Assembly (NCBI GenBank): GCA_046291875.1
Contig: JBKBSF010000002.1
Coordinates: 195,230 to 259,229, forward strand
Direction: 5' to 3'
Origin: SKVR01 sp046291875
Lineage (GTDB): Bacteria > Bacteroidota > Bacteroidia > Bacteroidales > UBA7960
Length of the DNA: 64,000 nucleotides
Below, piece after piece: positions 61,332 to 64,000 of the stretch (positions within the stretch are counted from its first letter, which is position 1; every line of letters begins with the position of its first letter). The notes beneath the pieces were generated by a model, which saw only the letters and a program-made list of their open reading frames with translations, did not search any database and was not told the origin of the DNA. Made by a program: the position numbers and the translations under genes.

Positions 61332-62654
61332 TTAAGCCATTTCAGACTCCATGTGGCCTATGACGGATGGTTGGTGGGTTTTGTTACAGAACAATTCATC
61401 GAGCCAGTCGAAAGTGGTTTCGCGGATCATGTTGAAATTGGGCATCATGTTTTTGCCACTGGCACCCAGGGCAGCACTACCTACAACCATCTTCTTGTGA
61501 GGGTGTTTTATTTTTGCCATGGCTTCATCATGGAAACGCTTGCTGTTGGCAAATGCCAATTCATCTTCACCTACAAGCAACAGGATAGGAACATCAATTT
61601 CGGAGGGGTCAAGCACGTATTCTGTGCATACTTCCAGCCACTCTGCCAGAGTATCCACACCCCACTTCCATTTCCAGGTGTCCATTACGTTGTACAATCC
61701 GGCAAGCCACGAGCCAAACAGTCTGGTAGCCGTTTTGAACCAAAAAGTGTTCTCATATTTTGCCAGCATCTCTACCTCTTTCACCTGCACAAAATATTCG
61801 TTCAGGTTCAGGATGATGCTGTTGGCAATCACGGCTTTTATCCTTTTATCATGAATAGCAACCCTGGGAACATTGTACCCGCTGAGACTTGCGCCCCAAA
61901 CAGCCAGTCTTTCTTCATCCACATCGGGCCGTGCCAGGATATAGTCAATTACTGCCGACATGGCCTTTTCGGGTTTGGGGGTCATCAACATACCGTCCAG
62001 GGCGGTGCTGCCCATGCCAGGCAAGTCAACCGAAATAATGTTATACCCCCTGTCCTGGTCGTTTAACCCAAACAATAGACAAATATCTTCACAGACAGAG
62101 TCGCCTCCACCCAGTGTAATCAGCGTGGGCCGTTTGGTATTGCTGTTATCGGGCTTCATAAAGTAACCGGGAAGCATTTTCCCTTCAAAAGGAATTTCAA
62201 GCACTTCAACGGGATGGTTGAACAGGGATATGGCCTTGCGAAACCGTTCCTGCGAACTTAACCTGTGCTCTCTGTAACGATCCGGATATTTCAGCGGGCT
62301 GAGCTGAAATAATGCTGCACGCTCATGTGCAAATGCCCTCAGGTAGCGGTCGCGTGCAGTTACCAGATGGCCTTTGGCCAGCGCCTCAAGGGCCATGACC
62401 GCAACCTTGTCTGCCATTTGGGTAAACTCTCTTACCCATGCTTCGGTATCGTATTGCGAAATACGCCCAGCAGCAGCATAGACCTCTCCCAGGTCGCCCC
62501 CCCCGCGTGTGCTGTAGGCCAGCACAGCAGCAAAATAGGCATCCACAATAGGGTTTTTGAAGTAAAATTTCATGCGGCCTACCAGGGGCTGGTTTTTCTC
62601 CTTCTTTTTCTTTTTGGCCGAAGTTGCATTTTTGAAATCATTCCGGGTTTTCAT
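61332..62654 (-). CDS. Alpha/beta hydrolase, FrsA/DUF1100-like
   Basis: A 440-residue protein without a signal peptide. An N-terminal helical region (about 1-150) precedes an alpha/beta hydrolase core: oxyanion strand TLITLGGGDSVCED, SVDLPGMGSTALDG, nucleophile elbow WGASLSGY (Ser in GAS-L-S rather than the standard GxSxG) and the acid strand LLLVGEDELAF. Length and the helical cap resemble FrsA and 2,6-dihydroxypseudooxynicotine hydrolase. I cannot place the catalytic histidine: the segment where it should fall reads SAALGASGKNMMPN, so activity is uncertain. It begins the methyltransferase pair. Confidence 0.8.
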   Translation of the reverse strand: MKTRNDFKNATSAKKKKKEKNQPLVGRMKFYFKNPIVDAYFAAVLAYSTRGGGDLGEVYAAAGRISQYDTEAWVREFTQMADKVAVMALEALAKGHLVTARDRYLRAFAHERAALFQLSPLKYPDRYREHRLSSQERFRKAISLFNHPVEVLEIPFEGKMLPGYFMKPDNSNTKRPTLITLGGGDSVCEDICLLFGLNDQDRGYNIISVDLPGMGSTALDGMLMTPKPEKAMSAVIDYILARPDVDEERLAVWGASLSGYNVPRVAIHDKRIKAVIANSIILNLNEYFVQVKEVEMLAKYENTFWFKTATRLFGSWLAGLYNVMDTWKWKWGVDTLAEWLEVCTEYVLDPSEIDVPILLLVGEDELAFANSKRFHDEAMAKIKHPHKKMVVGSAALGASGKNMMPNFNMIRETTFDWLDELFCNKTHQPSVIGHMESEMA

Positions 62655-62783
62655 CTTTCATGGTTTTTTTGTGACTAATTCATTGTGTCACTGCAAAATT
62701 GCTCATAAAAAGATGTGGGGTTGTGGTAAAAAAAGGGGTTATTTTGGTAAAAATTCAGGTTGGAATGCTTTTAACTCAGGAGA

Positions 62784-62815
62784 TTCCAGCTCCCGAAAGC
62801 ATTCTGGAGCTGGAA
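62784..62815. repeat. 10-bp inverted repeat upstream of the hydrolase gene
   Basis: TTCCAGCTCC (62784-62793), 12-base loop, GGAGCTGGAA (62806-62815), perfect. Further on, ACAATTTCCAGCTTCCGG (62849-62866) is a partial copy of the element at 54829 and 63729. The 62655-62933 spacer holds no gene. Confidence 0.65.
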
Positions 62816-62933
62816 ATTCCTTTCCCCAGGGGAATAGAATCTTAGAGAACAATTTCCAGCTTCCGGAGAACATTGCAATCACCCCAGATTATGCTACTCG
62901 AAAAAGAACCGGCTAAGATGACACTGTTCTTTT

Positions 62934-63692
62934 TTAAATAATGAGTCGGTCTGCTATTACCAGTACAACATGTAAAAAAACATGACCAACAAAGGCACTT
63001 TCAAGTCCTTTTTTCCAGTATAACCAACCGAAGATCAATCCCCCGACAGCATTTCCAATGAATACATAGGTCAGTAAAACAATGCCTGGATTTTCAATTA
63101 CACCATAGACTGCAGGGAAATGTCCGATGGCAAAAAGTACCGCAGCCAGCACAATCCCCGTCCAGTAAGCTGCTGGTTTTGTTCCTTTAAGCACTTTAGC
63201 GCTTAACCAGACAATAAGGGTCATCAACCCAAATCTCAGCAATATTTCTTCTGATATTCCTCCGAATAAGAATCTGGCAGCAAGGGTGAGCTGGAGAGAC
63301 TGGCTTAGTTTTTCATATTCGGCAAGCATCATGGGTTTGAACAGCAGGACCACCAATACCACAACTATTCCGGTAATTATTCCACCGACAACGCCAGATC
63401 TTATTATCCCGTTAATATCCCAAGGCTCTTTGTGGATTCCAACCCATTTTTCTATTATGGGTACCCGCAAATTTACCTTCTGAAATAATAATGTTCCCAC
63501 AATCGCAGCCACAATGACCAGAATGGCTGGATTGATCAACAGGAGCAGTTTAATTTGTATTGGCGTAAAATTTTCTTTTAATTCCGCTTCGATCTCTGCC
63601 GGTAAAGCAAAATCCATTGTAAGTAAAGACGCCGTACCAATTAACCCCAGGGCTGCCAGTATAAGGCCTAAATAAATCTTTTTCCTGTTCAT
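62934..63692 (-). CDS. CPBP-family intramembrane glutamic endopeptidase (CAAX protease-like)
   Basis: A 252-residue protein with about seven to eight membrane helices. The family motifs are intact: EExxxR in GISEEILLRFG (Glu148, Glu149, Arg153), FxxxH in FAIGHFP (His191), and a final HVFLH (near residue 240) within the last helix. The catalytic Glu/His pair activates water for cleavage within the membrane. Bacterial members include protein-processing and bacteriocin-immunity types; the substrate is not deducible here. Monocistronic, flanked by repeat-rich spacers. Confidence 0.88.
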   Translation of the reverse strand: MNRKKIYLGLILAALGLIGTASLLTMDFALPAEIEAELKENFTPIQIKLLLLINPAILVIVAAIVGTLLFQKVNLRVPIIEKWVGIHKEPWDINGIIRSGVVGGIITGIVVVLVVLLFKPMMLAEYEKLSQSLQLTLAARFLFGGISEEILLRFGLMTLIVWLSAKVLKGTKPAAYWTGIVLAAVLFAIGHFPAVYGVIENPGIVLLTYVFIGNAVGGLIFGWLYWKKGLESAFVGHVFLHVVLVIADRLII

Positions 63693-64000
63693 GTTTTAAA
63701 GATAAAGTTCGTTAATAATTGAAAGAAATGGAAACTTGCGCAGCAATTTCCAGCTTTCGGAGGGTGAGTTGGCTTATCCATTCACGTCAGCTTCAGCTGA
63801 CGGATGGTCTGTGATAAATGTTTCAGGGGCTTTAGCCTCATGGTTTCTTCTGTTTTGGGGGAGTTGGTTTCATGGGACTGAAATCCAGAATATTGTGTGC
63901 TCTTTTTTCGCTTACTTAAATTACTTTATTCATCAGAAAATAATTTGTTTAAGTGATTGGTCTGATGGAACTTGCATGTCTGTTTTCATCTTTTTTTGTG
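63693..64000. other. Intergenic region at the right edge, repeat-bearing
   Basis: It carries palindromic element copy B and a second palindrome CGTCAGCT TC AGCTGACG (63785-63802). No gene is evident on either strand up to the window end. Confidence 0.5.
63729..63760. repeat. Interspersed palindromic element, copy B
   Basis: TGGAAACTTGCG-C-AGCAATTTCCAGC followed by TTTCGG, nearly identical to copy A at 54829-54861. Confidence 0.75.

Overview
The window reads as chromosomal DNA of a strictly anaerobic, fermentative member of the Bacteroidota, most likely a marine or sediment Bacteroidales/Marinilabiliales-type organism. The taxonomic signs are a C-terminal type IX secretion sorting domain, a TonB-dependent receptor, FtsX/MacB permeases of about 800 residues, promoters of the Bacteroidota form TTTG-N21-TAnnTTTG, and weak or absent Shine-Dalgarno sequences. 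The anaerobic signs are two [FeFe]-hydrogenase-type proteins and an oxygen-sensitive 4-hydroxybutyryl-CoA dehydratase. I found no rRNA, tRNA, CRISPR array, transposase or integrase.

Layout. 1-7 kb: partial ABC-F ATPase, polyprenol/phytol-kinase-like membrane protein, DNA-repair-type radical SAM protein ending in a clamp-binding-like pentapeptide, a lipoprotein and a TonB receptor. 7-11.3 kb: TPR hybrid-topology histidine kinase and a secreted kelch protein with a T9SS tail. 11.4-15 kb (minus): a four-gene Mla/MCE lipid-transport operon preceded by an 89-91 bp tandem duplication. 15.5-25.5 kb: the most unusual locus. It holds a SiaC-like phosphoprotein, a MORN protein plus a PapD/DUF916-like chaperone (minus strand, strong promoter), a SiaA-like TPR/SpoIIE phosphatase, two small paralogous secreted beta proteins separated by a 12-bp stem-loop, and a 1184-residue usher-like outer-membrane protein ending in an OmpA domain. 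Together these look like an undescribed Bacteroidota chaperone-usher-like surface-fibre system under phospho-switch control. 25.9-32.8 kb: lipoprotein, an SLC12-type cation-chloride cotransporter fused to a long helical region and a P-loop ATPase, an MscS-type channel and a small membrane protein, suggesting an osmotic/ion-homeostasis unit.

32.9-37.9 kb (minus) is a five-gene hydrogen-sensing and hydrogenase operon: 2Fe-2S protein, sensory [FeFe] hydrogenase with PAS, PP2C phosphatase, a second 2Fe-2S protein, and a group-B-type [FeFe] hydrogenase. It is preceded by a good sigma-54 promoter and lies directly downstream of a sigma-54 activator with GAF and PAS domains (38.2-40.2 kb). 40.4-48.9 kb (minus) encodes the complete succinyl-CoA to butyryl-CoA route: CoA-acylating succinate-semialdehyde dehydrogenase, 4-hydroxybutyrate dehydrogenase, 4-hydroxybutyrate CoA-transferase, 4-hydroxybutyryl-CoA dehydratase/isomerase, butyryl-CoA dehydrogenase and EtfBA. 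If Bcd/Etf bifurcates electrons, as family resemblance suggests, it would make reduced ferredoxin that the hydrogenase could discharge as H2. The adjacency of the two modules is therefore functionally sensible.

49-64 kb (all minus) carries three paralogous two-FtsX-domain ABC permeases with no ATPase nearby, a DUF4932-type putative metalloprotease, an S41-type protease, a methyltransferase, an alpha/beta hydrolase and a CPBP intramembrane protease. They are separated by spacers rich in palindromic interspersed repeats.
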